64,000 bases of DNA from Falsiroseomonas sp. (GCF_030695085.1 NZ_JAUYTS010000056.1:1-64000), one strand, 5' to 3'; shown: positions 8,832 to 19,057, counted from the first letter of the stretch. Notes: generated by a model not told the origin, from the sequence alone. A program made the numbers and translations.

Positions 8832-9508
8832 GCGCCCGCTTGCGCCCGGCCGCCGTGCTGTTCGATTGCGACGGCGTGCTGGCGGATAGCGAGGCGCTGC
8901 ACAACCGGATCATCGCCGAGGAAATCTCGGCACTCGGCTGGACGATGGACGCGGCCGAGGCGGAACGCCGCTTCATCGGCCTGTCCTGGCGCAACATCGT
9001 CCCGCTGGTCGAGGCCCGCCTCGGCCCCGATTCGGTGCCGGGAGATTTCGTGGAAGGCGTCGTCGCCCGCGTGCTGCGCGCCTTGCGCGAGGAGGTGGTG
9101 CCGATCCCCGGCGCGCTGGAGGCGCTGCGCGTCATCGTCGCCGCCGGCATCCCCGTGGCGGTGGCCAGCAACTCCTCCCGCGCCGAATTGCGGACCAAGC
9201 TGCACGGGCTGGGCCTGACCGAGATGTTTCGCGGCCGCACTTTCTCCTACGACGATGTGGCGATGCCGAAGCCGGCGCCGGACATGTATCGCGCGGCCGC
9301 CGAATCCTGCGGCGCCGACCCGCATCACTGCGTGGTGGTGGAGGACAGCCTGACCGGCAGCCGCGCCGGCCTGGCTGCGGGCTGCCGTGTGCTCGGCTTC
9401 GCCCATGCGACGGACCCCGCCGCGCTGCGCGGTGTCGGCGCGGAGCCGTTCCACAGCATGACGGATCTGCCGGGCCTGCTCGGCCTGCCTGAGGCGGCCG
9501 CGGCATGA
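8828..9508 (+). CDS. HAD-superfamily hydrolase, beta-phosphoglucomutase-like
   Basis: 226 residues, start fixed by the ATGA overlap with hemH. HAD motif I is FDCDGVLADSE with nucleophile Asp13 and acid/base Asp15; the helical cap follows; motif II is VASNSSRAEL and motifs III/IV are PKPAPDMYRAA and VVVEDSLTGSRAG. This is the subfamily I cap type of phosphoglycolate phosphatases, GPH-like phosphatases and beta-PGM. It sits between hemH and hemJ with ATGA overlaps on both sides; a role in heme synthesis is not implied by sequence, and housekeeping dephosphorylation is equally likely. Confidence 0.8.
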   Translation: MSARLRPAAVLFDCDGVLADSEALHNRIIAEEISALGWTMDAAEAERRFIGLSWRNIVPLVEARLGPDSVPGDFVEGVVARVLRALREEVVPIPGALEALRVIVAAGIPVAVASNSSRAELRTKLHGLGLTEMFRGRTFSYDDVAMPKPAPDMYRAAAESCGADPHHCVVVEDSLTGSRAGLAAGCRVLGFAHATDPAALRGVGAEPFHSMTDLPGLLGLPEAAAA

Positions 9509-9957
9509 CGCTGGATTTTCTCGCGCCGCTCTACCCCTGGACCAAGTCGCTGCATTTGATTGCGGTGATCGCCTGGATGGCCGGGCTGTTCTATCTGCCG
9601 CGGCTGTTCATCTACCACTTCCAGGTTCCGGTCGGCGATGCGCGGTCGGAGCTGTTCAAGGTGATGGAACGGCGGCTGCTGAAGGCCATCATGAACCCGG
9701 CGATGATCGCCACCTGGGTGTTCGGCCTGGCGCTGATTCTGACCCCCGGCGTGGTGGATTGGACCGCCGGTTGGTGGCATCTGAAGCTGACCAGCGTGCT
9801 GCTGATGTCCGGCTTCCACGGCATGCTCGGTGCCGCCCGCAAGCGCTTCGAGGCCGATGGCCGCCCGCGCACCGAACGCGCCTGGCGCTATTGGAACGAG
9901 GTGCCGACGGTGCTGATGATCGTCATCGTCATCATGGTGATCGTGAAGCCGTTTTAA
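9505..9957 (+). CDS. hemJ: Protoporphyrinogen IX oxidase HemJ
   Basis: 150 residues. Small four-helix membrane protein with family hallmarks: KSLHLIAVIAWMAGLFYLPRLFIYH near the N-terminus (the conserved heme-ligand histidine) and HLKLTSVLLMSGFHG (the conserved Lys/His pair), ending in a hydrophobic VLMIVIVIMVIVKPF helix. HemJ oxidises protoporphyrinogen IX to protoporphyrin IX in bacteria lacking HemG/HemY, directly supplying ferrochelatase. ATGA overlap with the HAD gene. hemJ followed by rho is a recurrent alphaproteobacterial arrangement. Confidence 0.93.
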   Translation: MTLDFLAPLYPWTKSLHLIAVIAWMAGLFYLPRLFIYHFQVPVGDARSELFKVMERRLLKAIMNPAMIATWVFGLALILTPGVVDWTAGWWHLKLTSVLLMSGFHGMLGAARKRFEADGRPRTERAWRYWNEVPTVLMIVIVIMVIVKPF

Positions 9958-10009
9958 CCTCAGGCGCCGGCGCGGCCTCCGGCCACTAGGCTACGCGCCA
10001 CTTGGCGCG

Positions 10010-10045
10010 GCGGCCGTTCGGCCGCTCGCCCGCCGGCGGCGGGCG
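10010..10045. terminator. Two adjacent GC-rich stem-loops after hemJ
   Basis: GCGGCC-GTTC-GGCCGC at 10010-10025, and a 19-base dyad with 9-base arms at 10027-10045. They lie 52 bases after the hemJ stop and before the rho promoter. No T-tract follows, so they are more likely a 3'-end stabilising or Rho-dependent boundary structure, or an interspersed palindrome, than an intrinsic terminator. Confidence 0.4.
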
Positions 10046-10140
10046 CAGGTTGTTCCCCGCCGGCACGATCTGCTCCCGGCTCCGTCTCCCTTCGGCTCGC
10101 GAAGCCCTTGCAAAGCCCCCAACAATCCGCCATCTGTGGA

Positions 10141-10168
10141 TTGACGGTTCGCCCCGCGCCCCATAGGT
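10141..10168 (+). promoter_or_regulatory. Candidate sigma-70 promoter of rho
   Basis: TTGACG at 10141-10146 and ATAGGT at 10163-10168 are separated by 16 bases. The -35 is near consensus. Transcription from here would give a leader of about 225 nt before the rho ATG at 10400. Confidence 0.45.
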
Positions 10169-10220
10169 TTGCCGGGTCGTTCCGACAATCGGCCAAGCGT
10201 CGCGTCCTGCGGCGTAGCTG

Positions 10221-10270
10221 ATCTCTCCTTATCCTCAAGACCTCTCCTGGTCGTCGCAACCTTGCCCTGC
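10221..10270 (+). promoter_or_regulatory. Pyrimidine-rich, rut-like stretch in the rho leader
   Basis: In an otherwise G-rich region this 50-base segment is rich in C/T and YC dinucleotides (CTCTCC, ATCCTC, CCTCTCC, ACCTTGCCC). That is the composition of Rho utilisation sites. Rho autoregulates its own leader in several bacteria; that this happens here is inference. Confidence 0.35.
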
Positions 10271-10399
10271 AACGGGATCGCGGCGCGGGAATGGCCCCCG
10301 GCATCCGGCCTTTGCCCCTGGTGAAGCTGGACAAGGCCCAGACCGAGACTCCAGGTCCGCCCGTTTCCCCTTCCTCGCGCACGACGGACGCGTCCGCAC

Positions 10400-11674
<1,275 letters not shown>

Positions 11675-11729
11675 TAGGGTGGGGCGGGGCGGCCATGCCA
11701 CCCCGCCTCCCCATCTGCCGGACGTCATC

Positions 11730-12308
11730 ATGGACCAGCTTGCCTCCACCCCCGGGCCCACCGCCCGCCTGATGCGCGCCGCCGTCTTCGCCGCCCGCGT
11801 CCATGCCGGCCACCGCCGCAAGGGCGCCGCCGCCGAGCCCTATGTGAACCACGTCCTCGAAGTGGCGCAGATCCTGGCCGAGCACGGCGCGCCGGAAGAC
11901 GCCATCCTCGCCGCCCTGCTGCACGACACGGTGGAGGACAGCGACGCGGACCCCGACCCCATCACCCATGACCGCCTGGTGGCCGAATTCGGTGCCGAGG
12001 TTGCGGGGCTGGTGGCGGAGGCAACGGATGACAAATCCCTGCCGAAGGAAGCCCGCAAGGCCCAGCAGGTGCGCCACGCGCGCGGCTGCTCGCCCGGCGG
12101 CAAGATGCTGAAGCTGGCGGACAAGATCTCCAACCTCCGCGCCATCACCGCCAGCCCGCCTTCCGGCTGGGATCACGCCCGGCGCGTGGAATATGTCGGC
12201 TGGGCCGGGCGCGTCGCCGCCGGGCTGAAGGGCGCCAATACCGGGCTGGATGCGCTGTTCGACACCACCTATCGCGAGGCCATCGCCGGCCTCGCCCGCG
12301 ACACCTGA
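11730..12308 (+). CDS. HD-domain small alarmone hydrolase (MESH1-like)
   Basis: 192 residues consisting of one HD domain. Metal-ligand pattern of the RelA/SpoT hydrolase family: His25 in ARVHAGHRRKG, His65-Asp66 in LLHDTVEDSD, and Asp131 in KLADKISNL. No synthetase, TGS or ACT domain is present, as in SAH/MESH1 enzymes that hydrolyse (p)ppGpp; animal MESH1 also acts on NADPH. ATG 11730 was chosen because the conserved region starts there; an upstream in-frame codon at 11679 would add a low-complexity N-terminus. Its stop abuts the stop of rdgB on the opposite strand with zero spacing. Confidence 0.8.
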   Translation: MDQLASTPGPTARLMRAAVFAARVHAGHRRKGAAAEPYVNHVLEVAQILAEHGAPEDAILAALLHDTVEDSDADPDPITHDRLVAEFGAEVAGLVAEATDDKSLPKEARKAQQVRHARGCSPGGKMLKLADKISNLRAITASPPSGWDHARRVEYVGWAGRVAAGLKGANTGLDALFDTTYREAIAGLARDT

Positions 12309-12926
12309 TCAGCCCCGCGCGGGCGGCAGGCAGGCCTCCGCCAGCAGCCGGAAGGCTGCGGCGCGGTGGCTGATGGCGTGCTTCGCCTCGGCGGTCATCT
12401 CCCCGAAGGTCTCGGCCAAGCCATCCGGCACGAACATCGGGTCATAGCCAAAGCCGTTGGCGCCGCGCGGCGGCCAGACCCAGGCGCCATGCGCCTCGCC
12501 CAGGAAGCCCTCGGTGTGCCCATCCGGCCAGGCGAGCACCAGGGCGCAGGAGAACCAGGCCCGCCGATCCGCCGCATGCCGCGCGAGCTTCTCGACCTTC
12601 GCCATCGCCATGCCGTAGTCGCGCCCGGCGGGCGTCTCCGCCCAATCCGCCGTCCGCACCCCCGGCGCCCCATCCAGCGCCGCGACGGAAAACCCGCTAT
12701 CATCCGCCAGCGCCACCATCCCGGAAGCCCGCGCCGCCGCCAGCGCCTTGATGCTGGCATTACCGAGGAAGCTGTCCTCCGTCTCCTCCGGCTCCGGCAG
12801 GCCGAGTTCCTTGGCGCTGACAATCGCGATGCCATGCGGCGCCAGCAGCGCCGCATTCTCCCGCACCTTGCCGGCATTGTGCGATGCCATGACGATCCGG
12901 GTTTCGGTCAGCCGCCGAGGGCTCAT
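12309..12926 (-). CDS. rdgB: Non-canonical purine NTP pyrophosphatase (RdgB/HAM1)
   Basis: 205 residues. Family signature SHNAGKVRE (15-23), then [34 protein letters not shown] and the [15 protein letters not shown] and SHRAAAF blocks. It hydrolyses dITP, dXTP and ITP to the monophosphates, keeping deaminated purines out of nucleic acids. Start ATG 12926 overlaps the rph stop (ATGA), so the two genes are one transcription unit in the common rph-rdgB order. Confidence 0.95.
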   Translation of the reverse strand: MSPRRLTETRIVMASHNAGKVRENAALLAPHGIAIVSAKELGLPEPEETEDSFLGNASIKALAAARASGMVALADDSGFSVAALDGAPGVRTADWAETPAGRDYGMAMAKVEKLARHAADRRAWFSCALVLAWPDGHTEGFLGEAHGAWVWPPRGANGFGYDPMFVPDGLAETFGEMTAEAKHAISHRAAAFRLLAEACLPPARG

Positions 12927-13675
12927 CCGCGGATCGCCACCTTCTGCATCTCGAACAGCTTGCCCGTGCCGGCGCGAGCCAGCGCCATCAGCTTCAGCAG
13001 CTCTTCCTCGCTGAACGGCGCACCCTCCGCCGTCGCCTGCACCTCCACCACGCCGCCCGAGCCGGTCATGACGAAATTGCCGTCCGTCTCCGCCTTGCTG
13101 TCCTCGGCATAGTCGAGGTCCAGCACCGGCGTGCCCTGCCAGATGCCGCAGGAAATCGCGGCGACATGGTCGCGCAGCGGAATCGTCTTCAGCACATTCA
13201 TCTTCACGCAATGCTGGAAGGCCAGATGCAGCGCCACCCAGGCGCCCGTGATCGCCGCACAGCGCGTGCCGCCATCCGCCGTCAGCACATCGCAATCGAG
13301 GGTGATGGACATCTCCCCCATCGCCTTCAGATCCGTCACGGCGCGCAAGGACCGCCCGATCAGCCGCTGGATTTCCTGCGTCCGGCCAGATTGCTTGCCC
13401 TTCGCCGCCTCCCGGTCACTGCGCGTATGCGTGGCGCGCGGCAGCATGCCGTACTCCGCCGTGACCCAGCCCTGGCCGGTATTGCGCAGGAAGGGCGGCA
13501 CCCGGCTCTCGATGCTGGCGGTGCACAGCACCTCCGTCAGCCCGAACCGGATGAGGCAAGACCCCTCCGCATGGCGCGAGGCCCCGGGGGTGAAGGTGAC
13601 GTCGCGCATCGCATCGGCAATGCGGCCGGAGGGACGGACGAAGGGGGCTTTGAAGCCGGCAGGGAAATCGATCAT
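12923..13675 (-). CDS. rph: Ribonuclease PH
   Basis: 250 residues. Phosphorolytic 3'-5' exoribonuclease that trims tRNA 3' ends. Seen: [15 protein letters not shown] at the N-terminus, [13 protein letters not shown], the phosphate and RNA-binding stretch [31 protein letters not shown] (written here in the conserved order), and [19 protein letters not shown]. First gene of a two-gene unit with rdgB. No strong promoter could be read in the 250 bases upstream. Confidence 0.96.
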   Translation of the reverse strand: MIDFPAGFKAPFVRPSGRIADAMRDVTFTPGASRHAEGSCLIRFGLTEVLCTASIESRVPPFLRNTGQGWVTAEYGMLPRATHTRSDREAAKGKQSGRTQEIQRLIGRSLRAVTDLKAMGEMSITLDCDVLTADGGTRCAAITGAWVALHLAFQHCVKMNVLKTIPLRDHVAAISCGIWQGTPVLDLDYAEDSKAETDGNFVMTGSGGVVEVQATAEGAPFSEEELLKLMALARAGTGKLFEMQKVAIRG

Positions 13676-13705
13676 GGGCTAGCGCGTAACACGACCAGAG
13701 AAGAC

Positions 13706-13741
13706 GGGGGAGTGAACTCCCCCGCGCCCCCTCCTTTTTTT
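13706..13741 (+). terminator. Perfect 8-bp hairpin followed by a T-run
   Basis: GGGGGAGT-GA-ACTCCCCC (13706-13723), then a C-rich spacer and seven T (13735-13741). It lies upstream of rph, downstream of no plus-strand gene. The stem plus following C-rich spacer resembles the end stems of the palindromic element at 48002-48208, so it may be an interspersed repeat rather than a working terminator. Confidence 0.4.
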
Positions 13742-13929
13742 CGGGACTCCGCCAGATGGCGGGACTGCCGCGAACGATGTTGATGATGGACAACGCGCAG
13801 GCGCTAGCACGCATCCGGCGGTGTGGAGCCTGTTGCTCGTGCTCGCGGCAGAATCGGGATGTTCGAGCCAAAGAAATGCTCACGCGGACTTCTTCCGAGC
13901 GGCCCTTTCCTTATCTGCTTCGGATGTTT

Positions 13930-14613
13930 TTAGGACTTATTGTAGATGCCGATGAAGGTTACGTTCATCCCGTAGCGACCGCGGGAGTTTTCTTCGTGAA
14001 GCTCCATCTGCCCGTTTTTGAATCTCAGGCGAATCCGGTAGCTGCCATTTTCCGAATACTCACAACCTTCGATTATGCCGGCATCGTCGACCTGTCCGGC
14101 AATCCCGAGTTCGCCCATGTTGGGACCATAATCTCGGTGCGCACCCCAAACGGCGAACCCGGATATATAGTATCGGGGACGTTGTTCCGTTCCATCAGGT
14201 ATAGGCGTTAAATTCACTTCAGCGCTGTCCGATCCGGTTCCCGTGCGGACGTAAGTTCCCGCATAGGGATCAGTGGCTGGTAGCGCGAGAGACCCAAAGT
14301 GGACGGGTATGTTGAGGGCCTTCTCGACGTGATCGTATAGCTCGTGTCGATAGGATAAGATCTCGTGCGCAGTGAAGTTTTTCCGCTGACTGGATCGGCT
14401 ATCGTACTCGTCATGATGATTTAAACAGAGAAAGGCCAGGTTTTCTTCGCGGTTATTTGTGTTGTCTCGGTCAATGTGTGCAATCTGACCCGATTTGAGA
14501 TCGAAATCACGATTGATCGCAAAGCAGATGCAGCACCGACGCCTCGATCTTATCAATACGGATGTCTCGGTGGTTTTGGACAAAGCAGCCCGCGCCAAAT
14601 TCTTCATCTCCAT
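13930..14613 (-). CDS. HNH-type endonuclease domain protein with C-terminal beta-rich domain
   Basis: 227 residues. Residues 26-75 form an HNH/zinc-finger nuclease motif: CCIC, then GQIAHIDRDNTNN, then NLAFLCLNHHDEYD. The C-terminal half (about 113-227) is different: DPYAGTYVR, LTPIPDGT, YYISGFAVWGA, a short loop, then GMNVTFIGIY. That pattern reminds me of small lysozyme-inhibitor-like or lipocalin-like beta-barrel domains, recognised by eye only. Base composition is clearly more AT-rich and codon use less GC-biased than all neighbours, so the gene looks acquired. No methyltransferase, toxin or integrase partner is adjacent. Function unknown; restriction-like or bacteriocin-like roles are possible. 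Confidence 0.65.
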   Translation of the reverse strand: MEMKNLARAALSKTTETSVLIRSRRRCCICFAINRDFDLKSGQIAHIDRDNTNNREENLAFLCLNHHDEYDSRSSQRKNFTAHEILSYRHELYDHVEKALNIPVHFGSLALPATDPYAGTYVRTGTGSDSAEVNLTPIPDGTEQRPRYYISGFAVWGAHRDYGPNMGELGIAGQVDDAGIIEGCEYSENGSYRIRLRFKNGQMELHEENSRGRYGMNVTFIGIYNKS

Positions 14614-14709
14614 TTTTGCATGGCTGTGTCAGAAGAGTAGGTTCGGCCTTACCCTACAGTCACTTGCTGCTGACCGTTAGCGGTGAAGACGTGAAGGCAT
14701 TCTATTCGA

Positions 14710-16647
14710 TCAGCCCCCGCCCGTCCCATCCTCATGCGCAAACTCCGGCACCAACGCCCCCAGCCGCGCCAGCGCCGCCTTGCCATCCCCCGCCCCGGCC
14801 AGCGCCGCGATCTCGTCGATCGCCTGGCCCATCACCGCCACATCCGTCGTCCGCGGCACCGCCACCAGCAGCCCGGCGAAATTCGTCGGCTGCGGCGGCT
14901 CCTGCCCGTGGAACAGTTCCTCGAATAGCTTCTCGCCCGGACGCAGCCCCGTGAAGCGGATCTCCACATCCTCCTCCGGCCGCAGCCCCGCCAGGCGGAT
15001 CATGCGGCGCGCGAGGTCCACGATCTTCACCGGCTCGCCCATGTCGAGCACGAAGATCCCGCCCTCGCGCAGCTCCTTCGGCTGGTCGGCGCGGTCCGTC
15101 GCGCCCACCACGCTCGCCTGCAGCACCAGCCCTACGGCTTCGCGCACCGTCATGAAGTAGCGGCGCATATCCGGGTGGGTCACGGTCAGCGGCCCGCCGC
15201 GCTCCAATTGCCGGCGGAACAGCGGCACCACGGACCCGGTGGAGCCCAGCACATTGCCGAAGCGCACCGTCACCAGCCGCATCCCCACCCCGGTCGCCCG
15301 CGCGGTCCGGTCCAGCGCCTGGCAGTACATTTCCGCCAAACGCTTCGAGGCACCCATCACGCTGGTCGGGTTCACCGCCTTGTCGGTCGAGATGAACACC
15401 ATCAGCGCACACCCCGCCGCCCGCGCCGCATCCGCCACCACGCGGGTGCCGGCGGCGTTGGTCAGCAGGCCTTCCATCGGGTCGTTCTCGACCATCGGCA
15501 CATGTTTCAGCGCGGCCGCATGGAACACCAGCTCCGGCTTGATCTCGGCGAACAGTCGCCCGATCCGCTCGGCATCGCGCACATCCGCCAGCACGGCGCG
15601 GCGCGGCACATCCGGGTTCCGCTCCCGCAGCTCCAGGTCGATTTCGTACAGCACGTACTCGCCGTGATCGAGCAGCGTCAGGCTGGCCGGGCCGAGCGCC
15701 GCCACCTGCCGCGCCAGCTCCCCGCCAATGGTCCCGCCCGCGCCCGTCACCAGCACGCGCTTGCCCTGCACCAGCCGGGCCATCCCCTCCCGGTCCAGCG
15801 GCACCTGCGGGCGGTCCAGCAGATCCTCGATCTCCACTGGACGCAGCCGCACGCGCTGCTCAGGCTCCGCCCGTTCGCCCGGCCGGCGGCTGGCCGGACC
15901 CAGCGCCGTCACCCGCGGCGCGCGCTTCACCGGCACGCCGTGGCGATCCGCCGCATCCAGTAGCCTCTGCAGCGCCGCGCCCTGCATGTCGGGCGAGGCC
16001 AGGATGATCTGCGCCGGCAGCCGCCCATCCTCCCGCAGCCCATCCAGCACGCCCGCCGCATCCTCCACCGTGCCGAGGATCGGCAGCCCATGGATGCGCC
16101 GGCCGAGCTGCCGCGCCCTCTGAGACAATATTCCCACCACCCGGTAGGCCGGGCTGCGTTCCTGGGCCAGCGCGCGGATGAACAGATCCGCCCCATCCCC
16201 CGCGCCCACCAGCAGGGCGGGCTGCGCCGGGGTCTCGCTCAGCGGTCCGGCGCGCCCGGCATGCTGCAACCGCGCGGCAATCCGCGGCGCGGCCAGCAGG
16301 GCCGCCAGCACCAGCGCATGGATCACCGGAAACCCGATATTCCGCGGATGCCAGGCGTCGATCAGGTACAGCCCCATCCAGAACAGCACCGCGCCGCCCA
16401 GCGCGGCACCGGAACTCGCCAGCAATTCGGGCAGCGACGCAAAGCGCCAGTATTGCTGCGGCAGCCGCAGCGGCAGCCCGGCCATCAGCAGCGCGGCCAC
16501 CGCCCCCGGCACGGCGCCGAGCCACCATAGCCCCGGTGGCCAGCTTCCCGGCATGGCGAGCCAGACCGCCGCCGGCAGGGCGAGTGCCGCCACCAGCGCG
16601 TCCAGCCCCAGATTGAGGAGAATTCGATCCCGCGCCGATGCCGCCAT
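14710..16647 (-). CDS. Membrane-bound nucleoside-diphosphate-sugar 4,6-dehydratase (PglF/WbpM/CapD family)
   Basis: 645 residues. The N-terminus has four hydrophobic segments (about 1-125), then a CoA-binding-like Rossmann region with LLVGAGDGADLFIRAL, then the SDR domain starting near residue 298 with LVTGAGGTIG. The catalytic segment near 432 reads STDKAVNPTSVMGASKR, where Met replaces the usual Tyr, as in WbpM/PglF. These enzymes make UDP-4-keto-6-deoxy sugars for N-acetyl-diamino or deoxyhexose glycans. ATG 16647 begins the first membrane helix. It is transcribed away from the GST gene and sits near FkbM and WecA-type genes, suggesting a surface-glycan role. Confidence 0.88.
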   Translation of the reverse strand: MAASARDRILLNLGLDALVAALALPAAVWLAMPGSWPPGLWWLGAVPGAVAALLMAGLPLRLPQQYWRFASLPELLASSGAALGGAVLFWMGLYLIDAWHPRNIGFPVIHALVLAALLAAPRIAARLQHAGRAGPLSETPAQPALLVGAGDGADLFIRALAQERSPAYRVVGILSQRARQLGRRIHGLPILGTVEDAAGVLDGLREDGRLPAQIILASPDMQGAALQRLLDAADRHGVPVKRAPRVTALGPASRRPGERAEPEQRVRLRPVEIEDLLDRPQVPLDREGMARLVQGKRVLVTGAGGTIGGELARQVAALGPASLTLLDHGEYVLYEIDLELRERNPDVPRRAVLADVRDAERIGRLFAEIKPELVFHAAALKHVPMVENDPMEGLLTNAAGTRVVADAARAAGCALMVFISTDKAVNPTSVMGASKRLAEMYCQALDRTARATGVGMRLVTVRFGNVLGSTGSVVPLFRRQLERGGPLTVTHPDMRRYFMTVREAVGLVLQASVVGATDRADQPKELREGGIFVLDMGEPVKIVDLARRMIRLAGLRPEEDVEIRFTGLRPGEKLFEELFHGQEPPQPTNFAGLLVAVPRTTDVAVMGQAIDEIAALAGAGDGKAALARLGALVPEFAHEDGTGGG

Positions 16648-16770
16648 GCCGCCTCCATAGCCCTGCGGGCGCCTCCCCGGAAGGCGCAACGGTGGCGTTC
16701 GACGTCGCCCCCTGTTCGTGCCAATTTCCGGCCCACGGCAGAAGGCCGGCGGCAGAGGGGCATACAGGTG

Positions 16771-17430
16771 ATGGCCGAAGGCAGGCTGGTGATCGGGACC
16801 AAGCGCTACTCCTCCTGGAGCCTGCGCGGCTGGCTCATGGTGCATCTGGCGCAGCTCGATGTGGAGGAGGAGGTCATCGCCCTGGCCGGCGGCGGCAACA
16901 CCCAGGCCATCAAGGCCGTCTCCCCCAACGCCCTGGTGCCCTATCTGGAACATCGCGGCGCCCGCGTCTGGGAAAGCCTGGCGATCGCGGAATACTGTGC
17001 GGAGTTCAGGGCGGACCTCTGGCCGCGCGACCGCGCCGCGCGCGCCCATGCCCGCTCCATCGCGGCCGAGATGCATGCCGGCTTCCGCGGGCTGCGCATG
17101 GCGATGCCGATGAATCTCGGCCGCGATTTCGCCGGCCATGGCCGCAACAAGGACAGCCTGGCCGATATCGCCCGGATCGAGGCGATCTGGGCCGAGGCGC
17201 TGGGCCTCTATGGCGGCCCCTTCCTGATGGGCGGCGATTTCGGCCTGGTGGATGCCATGTATGCCCCCGTCGTCGCCCGCTTCCTGACCTGGAAGCCGGA
17301 GATCACGCCGCTCAGCCAGGCCTATTGCGACGCGGTCCGCGCCCATCCTTTGGTCGATCGCTGGTACCGGGAGGCTGCGGCCGAACCCGCGGAGTGGCTG
17401 CTGCCGAAATACGAGGACCCTGCCCTGTGA
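16771..17430 (+). CDS. Glutathione S-transferase family protein
   Basis: 219 residues from ATG 16771; a GTG three bases earlier is equally possible. Thioredoxin-like N-terminal domain with GTKRYSSWSLRGW (catalytic Ser in SSW), the cis-Pro strand ALVPYLEH and the WESLAIAEYCAE glutathione-contact motif. The C-terminal helical domain ends with FLMGGDFGLVDAMYAPVVARF. Substrate unknown. The stop overlaps the start of the VOC gene (GTGA), so GST, VOC and FkbM genes form one unit. Confidence 0.85.
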   Translation: MAEGRLVIGTKRYSSWSLRGWLMVHLAQLDVEEEVIALAGGGNTQAIKAVSPNALVPYLEHRGARVWESLAIAEYCAEFRADLWPRDRAARAHARSIAAEMHAGFRGLRMAMPMNLGRDFAGHGRNKDSLADIARIEAIWAEALGLYGGPFLMGGDFGLVDAMYAPVVARFLTWKPEITPLSQAYCDAVRAHPLVDRWYREAAAEPAEWLLPKYEDPAL

Positions 17431-18311
17431 GTGTCGCGACAACCCTGGACCATGCCGGCCTCTGCACCGCCGATCTGCCGGCGCTGACCGCCGCCTGGGA
17501 ACGCATGGGCTTCGCCCTGTCCCCCTTCGCCCGCCAATCCGGCAAGCGCACCCCGGATGGCGCGGTGGAGGCCTATGGCACCGGCAATCGCTGCGCCTTC
17601 CTGGAACATGGCTATATCGAGCTGCTCGGCCTGGTCGAGCCCGGCCTGTTCTCGAACGGGCTGGACGGCTTCCTGGCGCGCTATACCGGCGCGCATATCC
17701 TGGCCTTCGGCATCCAGGATGCGGAGGGCAATCTGGAACGCCTGCGCCGTGGCGGCCTGGCGATTCCCGGCGTGTCCTGGCTGCAGCGCCCGGTCGAGGA
17801 GGGCGGCCCGATCGCCCGCTTCGCCCGGCTGCCCTTCCCGGATGCGCCGGAGGGCCGCATGCAGCTCATCCAGCATCTCACGCCCGAGCTGGTCTGGGAC
17901 CGCCGCTGGATGGCGCATCGCAACGGCGCCGTATCCCTCGAGACCGCCATCCTGGCCGTCGCCGACCCGGCTGCCACCACCGCGCGCCTGTCGCAGCTCA
18001 CCGGCCAGCCGGCGCGGCCGGACCCGCTGGCGGGCTTCGTGCTGGCCCTGCCGGGTGCTGCGGGTGGGGCCGGGCCGTTCTCGCCGGCCCTGGCGACGCA
18101 TCTCCGCATCCTGCCGGAAGCCGCGCTCGGCCAGGTGCTGCCCGGCGTCACCGCGCCGGCGCTGCCCTTCATCGCCGGGCTGGTGATCCGCACGAAGGAC
18201 CAGGGCCAGGCGGCCCGCGCCGTGCTGGCCGGCCTGCCGGTGGTGCAGGCGCCGGACGGCATCATGGTGCCGCCGGAGCACGCCGGCGGCGCCGCGGTGG
18301 TCTTCGCGTGA
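17427..18311 (+). CDS. VOC-family (glyoxalase-like) protein
   Basis: 294 residues from GTG 17427, overlapping the GST stop. N-terminal half: LDHAGLCTADLPALTAAWERMGFAL, NRCAFLEHGYIELLGLV and HILAFGIQDAEGNLERLRRGG, the pattern of Glyoxalase_3-type VOC domains with a His-x-Glu metal site. The second half is a weaker repeat of the fold. Such proteins include dioxygenases, isomerases and antibiotic-binding proteins; the reaction cannot be assigned. Coupling to a GST suggests small-molecule metabolism or detoxification. Confidence 0.75.
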   Translation: MSVATTLDHAGLCTADLPALTAAWERMGFALSPFARQSGKRTPDGAVEAYGTGNRCAFLEHGYIELLGLVEPGLFSNGLDGFLARYTGAHILAFGIQDAEGNLERLRRGGLAIPGVSWLQRPVEEGGPIARFARLPFPDAPEGRMQLIQHLTPELVWDRRWMAHRNGAVSLETAILAVADPAATTARLSQLTGQPARPDPLAGFVLALPGAAGGAGPFSPALATHLRILPEAALGQVLPGVTAPALPFIAGLVIRTKDQGQAARAVLAGLPVVQAPDGIMVPPEHAGGAAVVFA

Positions 18312-19057
18312 CCACGCTTGCGGCCATCCGCCATTCGCTGCGCACCTATTACGGCCCCGGCCGGGCCGCGGCGCTGGATTCCTTCCACGCCCGCTTCCTC
18401 GGCCCCGGTGAGCTCGGTTTCGATATCGGCAGCCATGTCGGCGACCGAAGCGCGAGCTTCCTCCGCCTCGGCGCCCGAGCGCTCGCTGTGGAACCGCAGC
18501 CGCGCCTGGCCCGGCTGATCCGCCTGCTGCATGGCCGCACGCCCGGCTTCACGCTGGTTTCCACCCTGGTCGGCGCGGAGCCCGGCAGCGCAACCCTGCG
18601 CGTGAACTCCCAAAACCCCACCGTCGCCAGCGCCTCGCCCGATTTCATCGCCGCCGCCGCCGGTGCGGAGGGCTGGGAGGGTCAGGTCTGGGACACGGAG
18701 CTGACCCTGCCGGTCACCACGCTGGATGCGCTGGCCGCCGAGCATGGCGCGCCCGATTTCCTCAAGATCGATGTCGAGGGCTATGAGGCGGTGGCACTGT
18801 CCGGCCTCTCCCGCGCCCCGCGCAGCCTGTCCTTCGAATTCACCACCATCCAGAGGGAGGTTGCGGCGCAGTGCCTGGCGAAGCTGGCGACCCTCGGCTA
18901 CCGGCACTTCAACGCCTGCCTGGGTGAGGGCATGTCCTTCGCCCATTCCGCCCCGCTATCCGCGGTCGCCATGTCCCAATGGATCGCCGCCCTGCCCCAT
19001 GCCGCAAATTCCGGCGATGTCTATGCCAGCCAGGAGCCCGCGCGGCTGACCCCCTGA
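18308..19057 (+). CDS. FkbM-family SAM-dependent methyltransferase
   Basis: 249 residues from GTG 18308, overlapping the VOC stop (GTGA). SAM-binding motif I is FDIGSHVGDRSASFLRLGA near 38-56, followed by ALAVEPQP and the FkbM-type PDFLKIDVEGYEAVALSGL block. Members mostly O-methylate sugars or glycan termini. The next gene but for a hairpin-rich gap is a WecA-type transferase, so glycan modification is a reasonable inference. Confidence 0.82.
   Translation: MTTLAAIRHSLRTYYGPGRAAALDSFHARFLGPGELGFDIGSHVGDRSASFLRLGARALAVEPQPRLARLIRLLHGRTPGFTLVSTLVGAEPGSATLRVNSQNPTVASASPDFIAAAAGAEGWEGQVWDTELTLPVTTLDALAAEHGAPDFLKIDVEGYEAVALSGLSRAPRSLSFEFTTIQREVAAQCLAKLATLGYRHFNACLGEGMSFAHSAPLSAVAMSQWIAALPHAANSGDVYASQEPARLTP

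Larger units (their letters stand above)
9958..10399 (+). other. hemJ-rho intergenic region and rho leader
   Basis: 442 bases with no convincing gene; the short reading frames here lack coding character. It holds two GC-rich stem-loops near hemJ, a sigma-70-like promoter and a pyrimidine-rich leader before rho, each listed separately. Confidence 0.6.

Noticed and set aside
14495..14680. Short plus-strand frame over the start of the HNH gene
   Set aside because: No start signal, lies antisense to the zinc-finger coding region, no recognisable product.
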